From: Herbaspirillum sp. SJZ106
Lineage (GTDB): Bacteria > Pseudomonadota > Gammaproteobacteria > Burkholderiales > Burkholderiaceae_D
Reading direction: 5' to 3'
Length of the DNA: 64,000 bases
Assembly (NCBI RefSeq): GCF_006715495.1
Contig: NZ_VFNI01000001.1
Location: forward strand, 248,001 to 312,000
A program made the position numbers and the translations under genes. The notes beneath the pieces were generated by a model, which was given only the letters and a program-made list of their open reading frames with translations, was not told where the DNA came from and searched no databases. Positions 18,525-27,071 of the stretch are shown here, piece after piece (within the stretch, counting starts at the first letter, position 1; every line of letters begins with the position of its first letter).

Positions 18525-19646
18525 ATGTCTCAACAATTGATTTCTCCCGAGTTGCTGCAAAAATCCGACAAGATCCTGTTTGTGGCCCACCTTGCCCTGG
18601 GCGATTTCACCTATATGCAGAACTGCTTCCGCGCTTTCGCGCGTGTCTATCCACATATCCGTATGCACTTGTGGATCGATGAAGTACGTCGCACGTCGGA
18701 TCAATCGAAGTGGTTGCACTTGAAAAAATACGCGCTGTACGACTGGGTACGTACTACCGGCATGTTTGAGCGTATCTATGACCAGACCTACAGTCCGCAT
18801 CTCTATAAGGAGTCGATCCTCCAGGCGCAGGCCGAGAATTATCCCATCGTGGTTTCCTTCGCCGTGCTGGTTCGACACCTTTATGCGGAACTGGTGCGCA
18901 AGTTGAGCCCGCAGGGCTTTGTGGTAGCGCAGAAGAAGCGCGTGCGCTTGTTGGATATCCGCAAGCATCTCGCTTATCGCAAGCTGGATGCCTTCATTCC
19001 TGCTTACAAATCATCCGAGCTGCGCGGTGAACATATCAGTGCGCTGTATGCTTCCTGGTTCGAACAACTGTTCGGTATTGTCACCACGGCGCAGGAGCGT
19101 TTCCCCTATGTCGAAGTTCCCGCCCTCTGGCGGCAGCGCGCGCAAGCCGATCTCGCAGCCCAAGGTGTTCCGGGCAGCGCCCGCTTGGTGTTCCTTAATG
19201 CGTTTTCGAAATCGGATGAGCGTAGTTGGCCGCTGGAACGTATGTTCGAACTGTCGCAGCGCATGCGCCAGATGCCTGCGTGGCGCGATGCTAGGTTCAT
19301 CGTCAATGTGGTGCCGGAAAAGATGGATCAGGCGCGCCGCATGTTGGACAAATCCAAGGTGGAGAATGTAACGTTGTTCAGTGCCGAGGAAAACTTCTTC
19401 CAGCTCCCTGCGGTATTGGGCCTGTGCAGCCTGATTATCTCGGTCGAGACGGCGGTGATGCACCTGGCCAATGCGGTGCATGTACCGGTCATCGCACTGA
19501 TGCGCCAGACCAGTCCGGAGTGGGTGCCCATCGATGCTGCAAACAGCACGATCATTAGCGCCAAAAGGCGTAAGGGCTGGATCACGGAAATCGAGGTTGA
19601 CGAGGTACTGGCTTGCGTGGCCGAGCGCCAAGAGTCGGGTGCCTAG
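18525..19646 (+). CDS. Glycosyltransferase family 9 (heptosyltransferase-like), copy 2
   Basis: A 373-residue paralogue of the GT9 gene at 16329-17435, with the same architecture: KILFVAHLALGDFTYMQN at the N-terminus, LVFLNAFSKSDERSWP in the middle and LIISVETAVMHLANAVHVP near the C-terminus. The family resemblance is far closer than between unrelated GT9 enzymes and points to duplication within the cluster followed by divergence, probably of donor or acceptor choice. The ATG at 18525 gives an N-terminus aligned with copy 1; the frame is open 19 codons further up but without similarity. It ends 7 bp from the convergent DUF5672 gene. Confidence 0.88.
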   Translation: MSQQLISPELLQKSDKILFVAHLALGDFTYMQNCFRAFARVYPHIRMHLWIDEVRRTSDQSKWLHLKKYALYDWVRTTGMFERIYDQTYSPHLYKESILQAQAENYPIVVSFAVLVRHLYAELVRKLSPQGFVVAQKKRVRLLDIRKHLAYRKLDAFIPAYKSSELRGEHISALYASWFEQLFGIVTTAQERFPYVEVPALWRQRAQADLAAQGVPGSARLVFLNAFSKSDERSWPLERMFELSQRMRQMPAWRDARFIVNVVPEKMDQARRMLDKSKVENVTLFSAEENFFQLPAVLGLCSLIISVETAVMHLANAVHVPVIALMRQTSPEWVPIDAANSTIISAKRRKGWITEIEVDEVLACVAERQESGA

Positions 19647-19653
19647 CGTACGT

Positions 19654-20394
19654 TCAGAGCACCCGGGACGTCAAGCGCCCGTGATGAATCATGTTGTAGA
19701 TTTTCAGCCATAGGGGATGAAGAGGCATGTTCAAACCCTTGTGGCCATGATGGCCGAAAGCGTCGAACAGTTTGCCTTCGCAACTGAAGCGGGCCGCCAG
19801 TTCCACCGGAGGAAAATGGATGCCAGACTCTTCCAGATAGGGACGCTGGTATTGGCAGATCACCACATCTTCATTATCTGTGGCCTGGATATTGGCGTCT
19901 TCAGCCAGTAATTTTTGCAGGCGCTTGCTGCGCAGGGAAAATCCCCCGTTGCCTACGCGATGCATGCGGTGCCGTTCGCCTTTGGTGAGATGTTCGGGCC
20001 AGGGAGCGCCGATATAGTCGTACGCCAGGAACTCCTGGTTCCACAGTGTGTGCTTCCAAACGAATCCATCCCATTGGGCAACCAGAACATAATCGGTATC
20101 GAAATAACGGTCGAGATCCTTCATCACGAATTTCGAGTAGGATTCGATCGAACGCAACGGCTCGATCTTGACCACGCCCGGATCACTGGACTCAAAATGT
20201 GTCAGCAGCTTTGCGTCGCCGAACTCACAGTAGAACAGGCAATGATTGAAAGCACGCCTGGCGCGCGCATAGTTGACACAATCGATGACGACCAGCGTTA
20301 CATCCGGTAATGGGATCCGCTCGACTTTACCGAACAGGGGGAAACCGAATTTGAATATCTTGTTGCGGAGTTTTTGTTGTAGCCAGGATTGCAT
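19654..20394 (-). CDS. DUF5672-type putative glycosyltransferase-associated protein
   Basis: A 246-residue protein resembling DUF5672 family members found in polysaccharide clusters. Visible features are the opening beta-strand VTLVVIDCVNYARARRAF, a DYVLVAQWDGFVWKHTLW segment (QxDGF being the family hallmark), YDYIGAPWP, and VGNGGFSLRSKRLQKLL. The last resembles the NGGFSLR acceptor loop of GT-A enzymes. It is therefore probably a glycosyltransferase, but no reaction has been assigned to my knowledge. It is transcribed together with the O-antigen-ligase-like gene upstream (58-bp gap), opposite to the GT genes. Confidence 0.75.
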   Translation of the reverse strand: MQSWLQQKLRNKIFKFGFPLFGKVERIPLPDVTLVVIDCVNYARARRAFNHCLFYCEFGDAKLLTHFESSDPGVVKIEPLRSIESYSKFVMKDLDRYFDTDYVLVAQWDGFVWKHTLWNQEFLAYDYIGAPWPEHLTKGERHRMHRVGNGGFSLRSKRLQKLLAEDANIQATDNEDVVICQYQRPYLEESGIHFPPVELAARFSCEGKLFDAFGHHGHKGLNMPLHPLWLKIYNMIHHGRLTSRVL

Positions 20395-20452
20395 GTCGAG
20401 TGCCGTCGTTCAAAGAGGAAGAGAAGACTGGTTTAACCGATAGTCCTCGGTG

Positions 20453-21724
20453 TCAGTCTGTGCACAAGGCAAGCTCCTGTTTCCTGCGATATATGTGTGA
20501 AAATAGTATGGCCGTGAATATAGCGTAAAAATTGTCGCTGGCGCCCCACATGAAAGTGACGTCGGTCAATCCGAAGACGATGAAACCCACGCACATCATG
20601 AGCCCCATCGCGCCGACAGCCTGCAGCTCATGGTCGGTGCTCCTTAGTTTTCTGGCGAAGTAGATGCCAGGCACCAGATACAACGCCAGCAGACCGGCCA
20701 GCCCGAAGCTGCCGAGGGTTGCCATGTTATAGAAAACCTCATTATGCGAATGAATCTGGCGCGCGATGACCGGGGATATCTTGCCTTCACGGCCAAGACC
20801 TTGCAGGGTCGACTGGAAATTTTCGCGACCGATGCCGATCAGCGGATGATCAAGGAAGAGTGCGAAGGATGTCTTCCACAGGCCGAAACGGGTTCCTACC
20901 GAGGTGTCGGAAGTATTGTCCTTGGAATAGGTGGCGATGTCCTGTTGGGCTGCGTGGATGCGCTGCTGCACCTGTGGACTAAGGCAGAATAGGATGATCA
21001 GCACAGCGACGATGCACAGGGTGAACAAGGCCTTTTTCCACAGTTCGAAGCGGTTGAACATGATCGTGGCTGCGATGGCGGCAAGGAATGGAATCGCTAG
21101 CCAGGTGCCGCGTGTACCGGAGACGTAGGCTGCATAAAGCGAACCGATGAAAGCCAGTATTTTCAGTAGATTACTGACGCAGCGAACACCGTAACTGCCC
21201 GATGTGTACTTGATTGACACCAGCGAAAAGAAACCCATCAGCAGCGTCATATCGGCGAATTCAATAATAGGCATAAAGTCGACGTATTCCCCGCGGGTAG
21301 TGCCGCCGTCGGTAATAATATACATCTTGACAGTGCACATCAGGGCGGCTGCCACGTAGCTCCATTGGAACCAACGGTACATCTGTGGTGTGCAATGCAG
21401 GCAGGCCCAGGCGATCAGCACGAACAGGCCCATGCGCGACGGATAGTCTAAGGAGCGGGCGACGAAATCTTGTGAGATCAACTGATTCAAGAGAACGGCG
21501 AGCATCATGCCAGCCATGGCCAAATGTAGTAGCCAGAATTTGCTGATGAACTGCTTGAATCCCATTCCATCATGTCGAGTGCGTAAGGCCAGCGATATGA
21601 ACGCCATTAGCAGCAATCCGTAGAATCCGAGGTTGCCTGCTTTGCGGCCAATCAGGAGCAGACTGGAAGAAGTGACAAGGATAATGAAAACGATCCAGCG
21701 GAATGACAAGATTTGGTTCTTCAT
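20453..21724 (-). CDS. O-antigen ligase / polymerase-like membrane protein (Wzy_C family)
   Basis: A 423-residue inner-membrane protein with about 11 predicted hydrophobic segments. A long periplasmic loop near residues 245-320 contains the conserved region RFGLWKTSFALFLDHPLIGIG and the HSHNEVFYNMATLG segment, whose HxHN/E pattern is the hallmark of WaaL-type O-antigen ligases. In LPS synthesis such proteins transfer undecaprenyl-linked glycan to lipid A-core; related proteins polymerise O units. No other polymerase gene is present here, and the core-synthesis context favours a ligase. It is the most A+T-rich gene of the window, consistent with horizontal exchange of this locus. Confidence 0.83.
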   Translation of the reverse strand: MKNQILSFRWIVFIILVTSSSLLLIGRKAGNLGFYGLLLMAFISLALRTRHDGMGFKQFISKFWLLHLAMAGMMLAVLLNQLISQDFVARSLDYPSRMGLFVLIAWACLHCTPQMYRWFQWSYVAAALMCTVKMYIITDGGTTRGEYVDFMPIIEFADMTLLMGFFSLVSIKYTSGSYGVRCVSNLLKILAFIGSLYAAYVSGTRGTWLAIPFLAAIAATIMFNRFELWKKALFTLCIVAVLIILFCLSPQVQQRIHAAQQDIATYSKDNTSDTSVGTRFGLWKTSFALFLDHPLIGIGRENFQSTLQGLGREGKISPVIARQIHSHNEVFYNMATLGSFGLAGLLALYLVPGIYFARKLRSTDHELQAVGAMGLMMCVGFIVFGLTDVTFMWGASDNFYAIFTAILFSHIYRRKQELALCTD

Positions 21725-21997
21725 GTTAAACGGCGTGTGTTCTTATCTTGATGATGATCGTCGTACGAGGGTACGTAATACTACTTGTTGCTACTCATGG
21801 TGGCGATCAGGCCATTTTATGTTTGTGGTGACACTAGATACTATATGTGCGGCGCGATGCAAATATCTAACATTCATGTAATGGTACGTTCATTCATATT
21901 TTTATCTTGCAACATTAAAATTCTGAACCGAGCCGTTTTTATATCTTGGTCACATCTTCCGCCATCCTGCCGCAAACGTTGAAACATTCTTCAATTG

Positions 21998-22013
21998 TCT
22001 GATTTACATCAGA
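21998..22013. repeat. Small hairpin over the rng stop codon
   Basis: TCTGAT (21998-22003) and ATCAGA (22008-22013) flank TTAC, which includes the rng stop. With the A+T-rich sequence beyond, it may help end rng transcription; no clean T-tract follows. Confidence 0.35.
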
Positions 22014-23467
22014 ATAATGTCGTACTGCTCCTGCTGATAATCACTCTGCACTTGCAACGAAATCGGCTTGCCGATGAAATCCCCCAGCATCGCCAGGTGC
22101 TGCGACTCCTCTTCCAGGAACATGTCCACCACCACTTGCGAGGCCAGGATGCGGAATTCGCGTGGGTTGAATTGCTTGGCTTCGCGCATCACCTCGCGCA
22201 GGATCTCGTAGCATACCGTGCGCGAGGTTTTGACCTGGCCGCGGCCCTTGCAGGCGGGGCAGGTTTCGCACAGGATGTGGGCCAGCGATTCGCGGGTGCG
22301 CTTGCGGGTCATTTCCACCAGGCCCAGCGTCGAGAATCCGGATACCGAGATCTTGGTGCGGTCGCGCTGCAAGGCGCGGCCCAGTTCGGCCAGCACCGCG
22401 GCGCGGTGCTCGGTGCTTTCCATGTCGATGAAATCGAGGATGATGATGCCGCCCAGGTTGCGCAGGCGCAACTGGCGCGCGATGGCGTGCGCCGCTTCCA
22501 GGTTGGTCTTGAAAATGGTGTCGTCGAAGTTGCGGCCGTTGACGAAGCTGCCGGTGTTGACGTCGATGGTGGTCATGGCCTCGGTCTGGTCGACGATCAG
22601 GTAACCGCCCGATTTGAGATCCACGCGCCTGCCCAGCGCGCGTTCGATCTCTTCTTCCACGCCGTACAGGTCGAATAACGGACGTTCGCCGCGGTAGTGC
22701 GCGAGCTTGGTCAGTACCGATGGCGTGTAGAGCGTGCCGAACTCCTGCAGCATGCGGAAGTTCTCGCGCGAGTCGACCTGGATGGTCGCGGTGTCGTCGT
22801 TGACGAAGTCGCGCAGCACGCGCTGGGCCAGGGAGAGATCCTGGTGCAGCAGCGTGGGCGCCGGATTGGTTTTGCTTTGGCTGACGATGGTGGCCCAGGT
22901 CTTGCGCAGGTACTCGACGTCCATTTGCAGGTCGGAGTCCGAGGCGTCCTCGGCCATGGTGCGGATGATGAAGCCGCCTTTCTCTTCCGGCGGCAGCAGC
23001 GCCTGCACCTTGCTGCGCAACAGTTCGCGTTCGGCTTCGTTCTCGATGCGCTGGGAGATGCCGATGTGCTTGTCCTGCGGCAGGTAGACCAGCATGCGGC
23101 CGGCGATCGATATCTGCGTGGACAGGCGTGCGCCCTTGGTGCCGATCGGATCCTTGATGACTTGCACGGTCACGGTCTGGCCGTCGTGCAGCAGCTTCTC
23201 GATGGCGATGGCCGGGGCGTTCTGGCCATCGTGCGGCCGCGCTTCCCAGATGTCGGCCACGTGCAGGAAGGCCGCGCGTTCCAGGCCGATGTCGATGAAG
23301 GCCGACTGCATGCCAGGCAGCACGCGCACGACTTTGCCCAGGTAAATATTGCCCGCCAGGCCGCGCGAGAGCGTACGCTCGATGTGCAGCTCCTGCACCG
23401 CGCCCTGCAGGATCAGCGCCACGCGCGTCTCCTGCGGGGTGATGTTGATCAGAATATCTTCGCTCAT
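22004..23467 (-). CDS. rng: Ribonuclease G
   Basis: A 487-residue endoribonuclease for 16S rRNA 5'-end maturation and mRNA decay. The N-terminal S1 domain (NIYLGKVVRVLPGMQSAFID, with ADIWEARPHD) is followed by RNase H-like and DNase I-like catalytic segments, including TIDVNTGSFVNGRN and IIILDFIDME (catalytic Asp). The zinc-link motif is CETCPACKGRG. Length matches RNase G rather than RNase E (no long C-terminal scaffold). It is the last gene of the hemF-nadD-rsfS-rlmH-maf-rng run, and its ATG overlaps the maf stop by four bases. This order is standard in Burkholderiales. Confidence 0.96.
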   Translation of the reverse strand: MSEDILINITPQETRVALILQGAVQELHIERTLSRGLAGNIYLGKVVRVLPGMQSAFIDIGLERAAFLHVADIWEARPHDGQNAPAIAIEKLLHDGQTVTVQVIKDPIGTKGARLSTQISIAGRMLVYLPQDKHIGISQRIENEAERELLRSKVQALLPPEEKGGFIIRTMAEDASDSDLQMDVEYLRKTWATIVSQSKTNPAPTLLHQDLSLAQRVLRDFVNDDTATIQVDSRENFRMLQEFGTLYTPSVLTKLAHYRGERPLFDLYGVEEEIERALGRRVDLKSGGYLIVDQTEAMTTIDVNTGSFVNGRNFDDTIFKTNLEAAHAIARQLRLRNLGGIIILDFIDMESTEHRAAVLAELGRALQRDRTKISVSGFSTLGLVEMTRKRTRESLAHILCETCPACKGRGQVKTSRTVCYEILREVMREAKQFNPREFRILASQVVVDMFLEEESQHLAMLGDFIGKPISLQVQSDYQQEQYDIILM

Positions 23468-24078
23468 AGGATTCGAACGCCCGCTTTTTGTAATAGTTGC
23501 GCCGTCTCGAACAGCGGCAAGCCCATGATACCGGAATGGCTGCCGACGATATTGGAGACGAACATCGAAGCCAGTCCCTGGATGCCGTAGGCGCCGGCCT
23601 TGTCGTAGGGCTCAAGCGTGTTGCAGTAGGCGGCGATGGCGTCGGCGCCGAGTTCGGCGAAGCTGACGTCGGATTGCTGGGTGATTTGCCAGACCTCGGT
23701 TTCCACGCCGATGGTCAGTCCCACGGCGATGCTGGTCAGCACCTGGTGGGTGCGGCCGGACAGGCGGGTGATCATCCGTACTGCTTCGTCATGGTCGGCC
23801 GGCTTGCCCAGGATCAGTTGGTCGATCACCACCGTGGTGTCGGCCGCGAGGATGGGGCGATGCGGCAGTTGGCGCAGGATCATGGTCTGCTGCGCGCTGT
23901 TGAGTTTGTCGCGCGTGACGCGGGCGACATAATCCAGCGGGCTCTCGTCGGGCAGCACGCTTTCATCGACTTCCTTCTCCGACAGCAGCAGCTCGAAATC
24001 GATGCCGATCTGGCGCAGCAGCTCGCGTCGGCGCGGGCTCTTGGAGGCCAGGTAGATTTTTTGGTCCGCTGGTTTCAT
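23464..24078 (-). CDS. maf: Maf family nucleotide pyrophosphatase
   Basis: A 204-residue house-cleaning enzyme that hydrolyses non-canonical nucleoside triphosphates (dTTP/UTP or m7GTP-type substrates, depending on subgroup). ASKSPRRRELLRQIG is the N-terminal phosphate-binding motif; ILAADTTVVIDQLILGKP holds the catalytic Asp, and GAYGIQGLASMFV is the C-terminal motif. The gene sits 26 bp downstream of rlmH and its stop overlaps the rng start (ATGA). Confidence 0.94.
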   Translation of the reverse strand: MKPADQKIYLASKSPRRRELLRQIGIDFELLLSEKEVDESVLPDESPLDYVARVTRDKLNSAQQTMILRQLPHRPILAADTTVVIDQLILGKPADHDEAVRMITRLSGRTHQVLTSIAVGLTIGVETEVWQITQQSDVSFAELGADAIAAYCNTLEPYDKAGAYGIQGLASMFVSNIVGSHSGIMGLPLFETAQLLQKAGVRIL

Positions 24079-24104
24079 TCAGCCATAGGCAATGGTTATA
24101 GACA

Positions 24105-24575
24105 TCAGGCGCGGTGATACGGGTGATTCTGGGTAATCGACCACGCCCGGTACAGTTGTTCTGCCAGCATTACCCGCACCATCCCATGCGGCAGGGTCAT
24201 GCTGGAAATGCGTATCAACGTGTCGGCGCCGGCCTTGAAGCCGGGATCGAGCCCGTCGGCGCCGCCGATGACGAAAGCGACGTCGCGTCCGTCCTGCTGC
24301 CATTGCACCAGCTGTTGCGATAATTGGACGGAGGTCCAGTCGCGGCCGCGCTCGTCGAGGGCGATCACGCGCGCGCCCTTGGGCAGCGCCGCCTCGATCT
24401 TCTCGCGCTCCTGCGCCATCACGGTTTCGGCCGTGCGGCTGCCGGAACGTTCGACGGGTTTGATTTCCTTGAGCAGGATGCGGCATTCAGGCGGCATGCG
24501 CTTGGCATATTCCTGAAAGCCGGTTTCGATCCAGGCCGGCATCTTGTGGCCGACCGCCGCGATGATCAGTTGCAT
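24105..24575 (-). CDS. rlmH: 23S rRNA (pseudouridine1915-N3)-methyltransferase RlmH
   Basis: A 156-residue SPOUT-class methyltransferase that methylates pseudouridine 1915 of 23S rRNA in assembled ribosomes. [24 protein letters not shown] (AdoMet-binding knot) and the C-terminal [17 protein letters not shown] are diagnostic. Length equals that of E. coli RlmH (155). It lies 15 bp downstream of rsfS, and the pairing of the two genes is conserved in most bacteria. Confidence 0.97.
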   Translation of the reverse strand: MQLIIAAVGHKMPAWIETGFQEYAKRMPPECRILLKEIKPVERSGSRTAETVMAQEREKIEAALPKGARVIALDERGRDWTSVQLSQQLVQWQQDGRDVAFVIGGADGLDPGFKAGADTLIRISSMTLPHGMVRVMLAEQLYRAWSITQNHPYHRA

Positions 24576-24590
24576 CGATCGCGGAGCGGT

Positions 24591-25355
24591 TTAGGCTTTG
24601 GCGCGCTTGGCAGCCGGTTTCTTGGCGGTTGCGCTCTTGGCTGCCGCCACGCGCACGGTCTTGCCGGCCGGCGTCTTGGGCGCGGCGGTCTTGCTGCCGG
24701 CCTTGGCGGTGCTGCTGCGGGTCGTGGTGGTCTTGGTCTTGGGCGCGGTGGCCTTGGTGCCGGTGGTAGTGCGTGTGGTGCGCGTGGTCGCGGCAGTGCC
24801 TGCGGTACGCCTGGACGCCGTGGCGGCAGTACCGGTGGCGGTGGTGGTGCGCGGCTTGCGGGCCGGCTTTTTCGGCGCGTCGTCGTCATCGTCCAGCGCC
24901 TGGCTGGCTTCGACGGCCTCGGCCTGTGCCCTGGTGCGGCGGATCTTGGGGGCCGCGGTCTCGCCAGCCTGATCGGCGACGCGCTTGGCAGCGGCCGAAG
25001 TGCCGGTGCGCTTGGCGGCGCCCAGCTTGACTTCCTTGTCGCCCCAGATCTCTTCCAGGCGGTAATAGGTACGGATCGCAGGCTGCATGATGTGGACGAT
25101 CATGTCGCCCAGGTCGACCAGCACCCATTCGCCGGTGTCTTCGCCTTCGATGCTGATGACATTGCCGCCCTTGGCCTTGACCTTGTCGCGCACCGACGAG
25201 GCGAGCGCCTTGGTCTGGCGGTTCGAGGTGCCGGAGGCGATCGCCACGCGGTCAAACAGGCTGGTCAGGTGGGTGGTGTCGAAGATGCGGATTTCTTGCG
25301 CTTTGACGTCTTCCAGCGCGTCCACGACCAGGGTTTGCAGTTTTTTGATGTCCAT
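24591..25355 (-). CDS. rsfS: Ribosomal silencing factor RsfS with long low-complexity tail
   Basis: RsfS binds ribosomal protein L14 and blocks subunit joining in starvation. Residues 1-110 form the standard domain (LQTLVVDALEDVKAQEI, then GEWVLVDLGDMIVHIM and YYRLEEIWGD). The family is usually 105-140 residues; this protein has 254. The extra ~140 residues begin with a mixed linker ending in an acidic DDDDD patch. They continue as a Lys/Arg/Thr/Ala-rich stretch with PKTPAGK- and AAKSATAKKPAAK-type repeats like histone H1 or AlgP. Such tails occur in other Burkholderiales but remain functionally unexplained; nucleic-acid or ribosome binding is an inference. Its ATG overlaps the nadD stop (TAATG). 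Confidence 0.93.
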   Translation of the reverse strand: MDIKKLQTLVVDALEDVKAQEIRIFDTTHLTSLFDRVAIASGTSNRQTKALASSVRDKVKAKGGNVISIEGEDTGEWVLVDLGDMIVHIMQPAIRTYYRLEEIWGDKEVKLGAAKRTGTSAAAKRVADQAGETAAPKIRRTRAQAEAVEASQALDDDDDAPKKPARKPRTTTATGTAATASRRTAGTAATTRTTRTTTGTKATAPKTKTTTTRSSTAKAGSKTAAPKTPAGKTVRVAAAKSATAKKPAAKRAKA

Positions 25356-26029
25356 TATTGAGTTCGGTACAGATGTTGTTGTTCGATATAGTCTAGCACC
25401 CTGCCCGGAATCAGCGAATCGGGTCGGATGCCGCGTTGCAGCTGGGCACGGATTTCAGTCGACGAGATATCGACCGCCAGCCCGAGGGCCAGGTAGCCGT
25501 ATCCGTGCGTGGTGCTGCGGATCTCTTGCGGCGCAGCGCTGCGCCGCTTGAATTCTTCTCTCACGGCCGGCGGCACGTGAGCGTCGGCCAGCTCGAAGCC
25601 GGGCCGGGAGGCCGCGCACAGGTGCGCATACTCAAACAGTTCCTGCCAGTGCTGCCAGGTATCCAGGTGCTGCAACTGGTCGGCGCCCATCAGGAACACG
25701 ATGGATACCTCCGGCCCCAGCTCGGCACGCAGTGCGCGCAGGGTATCGATGGTATAGGTCGCGCTGGTGCGGCGGATTTCCTGCTCATCGATGACCACCG
25801 GTACCTGCTGGCGATCGAAGGCGCGCCTGACCATCTCCACGCGATCGCTCGGCGCGGCCTGCAAGCCGTGCTTCTGCCACGGGTTGCCGGTAGGAATGAT
25901 ACGCAGCTCGTCAGGCTGGAGCAGTTGCACGAAATGCTCGGCCAAGAAAACATGGCCATTGTGCACCGGATCGAAGCTGCCGCCGAGCACGGCAATGCAG
26001 CGCTGTGCCACCTCCGCAGGCGGCGCCAT
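25355..26029 (-). CDS. nadD: Nicotinate-nucleotide adenylyltransferase
   Basis: A 224-residue enzyme that adenylates nicotinate mononucleotide to deamido-NAD in NAD synthesis. IAVLGGSFDPVHNGHVFLAE is the nucleotidyltransferase GxFxPxHxGH motif; VSIVFLMGADQLQHLDTW and the C-terminal VDISSTEIRAQL (ISST/SxTxIR motif) confirm it. I take the ATG at 26029 because it overlaps the hemF stop as TAATG; another ATG three codons earlier is also possible. The frame is open far upstream, but only as a shadow of hemF. Confidence 0.94.
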   Translation of the reverse strand: MAPPAEVAQRCIAVLGGSFDPVHNGHVFLAEHFVQLLQPDELRIIPTGNPWQKHGLQAAPSDRVEMVRRAFDRQQVPVVIDEQEIRRTSATYTIDTLRALRAELGPEVSIVFLMGADQLQHLDTWQHWQELFEYAHLCAASRPGFELADAHVPPAVREEFKRRSAAPQEIRSTTHGYGYLALGLAVDISSTEIRAQLQRGIRPDSLIPGRVLDYIEQQHLYRTQ

Positions 26030-26949
26030 TACAGCCATTCCTTGTGCACCAGGAAGTCCGAGTACAGCTGCGCTTCGGCGCTGCCGGGCTCGGGTTGCCA
26101 GTTGTAGCGCCATTTCACCAGGGGCGGCATCGACATCAGGATCGATTCCGTGCGTCCGCCCGACTGCAGGCCGAACAGCGTGCCGCGGTCGAACACCAGG
26201 TTGAATTCGACATAACGGCCGCGGCGGTAGGCCTGGAAGTCGCGTTCGCGCTCGCCATAGGGCATGTCGCGGCGCGCCTGCAGGATCGGCAGGTAGGCGT
26301 CCAGGAAAGCGTCGCCCACGCTGCGCTGCATGGCGAAGGCCTCCTCGAATGGCAGCGCGTTGAAATCGTCGAAGAAGATGCCGCCTACGCCGCGCGGCTC
26401 CTGGCGGTGCTTCAGGTAGAAATATTCGTCGCACCATTGCTTGAAGCGCGCATAGAGATCGTCGCCATAGGGCGCCAGCGCGTCGCGGCAGGTGCGGTGG
26501 AAATGTCGCGCGTCTTGAGCGAAGCCGTAATAGGGCGTCAGGTCCATGCCGCCGCCGAACCACCATACCGGCTCTTCCCCCTGCGCATGGGTGGTGAAGA
26601 AACGCACGTTCATGTGCACCGTCGGGATGTACGGGTTGCGCGGATGCAGCACCAGCGACACACCCATCGCCTCCCACTCGCGTCCGGCGATATGCGGGCG
26701 GTTGGCCGCGGCCGAAGGCGGCAGGTTCTTGCCCATCACATGTGAAAAGCCCACGCCGCCGCGCTCCAGCACATTGCCTTCTTCCAGCAGCCGCGAGGTG
26801 CCGCCGCCGCCTTCGGGGCGCACCCACGAATCGGACAGGAAGGACTTGCCGTCGGCCTGCTCAAGGGCGGCGACGATGCGCTGTTGCAAATCCTGCAGGT
26901 AGGCCTTGACGGAGGAGGTGGTGCTTTGTGCGTTGGGGGAGGTGGTCAC
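26029..26949 (-). CDS. hemF: Coproporphyrinogen III oxidase, oxygen-dependent
   Basis: A 306-residue enzyme that uses oxygen to convert coproporphyrinogen III to protoporphyrinogen IX in haem synthesis. Family segments include [44 protein letters not shown] and the C-terminal [13 protein letters not shown]. Length matches E. coli HemF (299). The frame begins with GTG at 26949, and I see no better start. A TAGAACTCATT arm lies 23-33 bases upstream of this start in the leader. First gene of the minus-strand run ending in rng. Confidence 0.95.
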   Translation of the reverse strand: MTTSPNAQSTTSSVKAYLQDLQQRIVAALEQADGKSFLSDSWVRPEGGGGTSRLLEEGNVLERGGVGFSHVMGKNLPPSAAANRPHIAGREWEAMGVSLVLHPRNPYIPTVHMNVRFFTTHAQGEEPVWWFGGGMDLTPYYGFAQDARHFHRTCRDALAPYGDDLYARFKQWCDEYFYLKHRQEPRGVGGIFFDDFNALPFEEAFAMQRSVGDAFLDAYLPILQARRDMPYGERERDFQAYRRGRYVEFNLVFDRGTLFGLQSGGRTESILMSMPPLVKWRYNWQPEPGSAEAQLYSDFLVHKEWL

Positions 26950-26971
26950 GGCGTGTCGCTCTGGGGCACGT

Positions 26972-26982
26972 AATGAGTTCTA
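26972..26982. repeat. Single TAGAACTCATT arm upstream of hemF
   Basis: AATGAGTTCTA on the plus strand, i.e. TAGAACTCATT reading with hemF. The same 11-mer forms both arms of the hairpin at 42002-42034, and ten bases of it open the arms of the 185-bp element at 32058-32242. No second arm is visible here. Confidence 0.5.
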
Positions 26983-27028
26983 AACCCCGAGATTGTACCT
27001 TGCCAGGCCTTTGCCGGGGCGGGCAAAC

Positions 27029-27056
27029 GAAAAGCCCGGCGGGCGCCGGGCTGGTT
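27029..27056 (-). terminator. Terminator after the mscS-type gene
   Basis: AGCCCGGC (27033-27040) and GCCGGGCT (27045-27052) form an 8-bp stem with a 4-nt loop; on the minus strand it runs into TTTTCG. It sits 19 bp past the mscS stop. Confidence 0.72.
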
Positions 27057-27071
27057 TGTGGCAATTTCCGC

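Noticed and set aside
21725-22003. Short frames in the A+T-rich gap between the ligase gene and rng
   Set aside because: They lack ribosome binding sites and protein-like composition; the gap more likely holds the promoter of the ligase-like gene.
25355-26827. A 490-residue fusion frame running from nadD through hemF
   Set aside because: The upstream part is the hemF gene read in another frame; nadD starts at the TAATG overlap.
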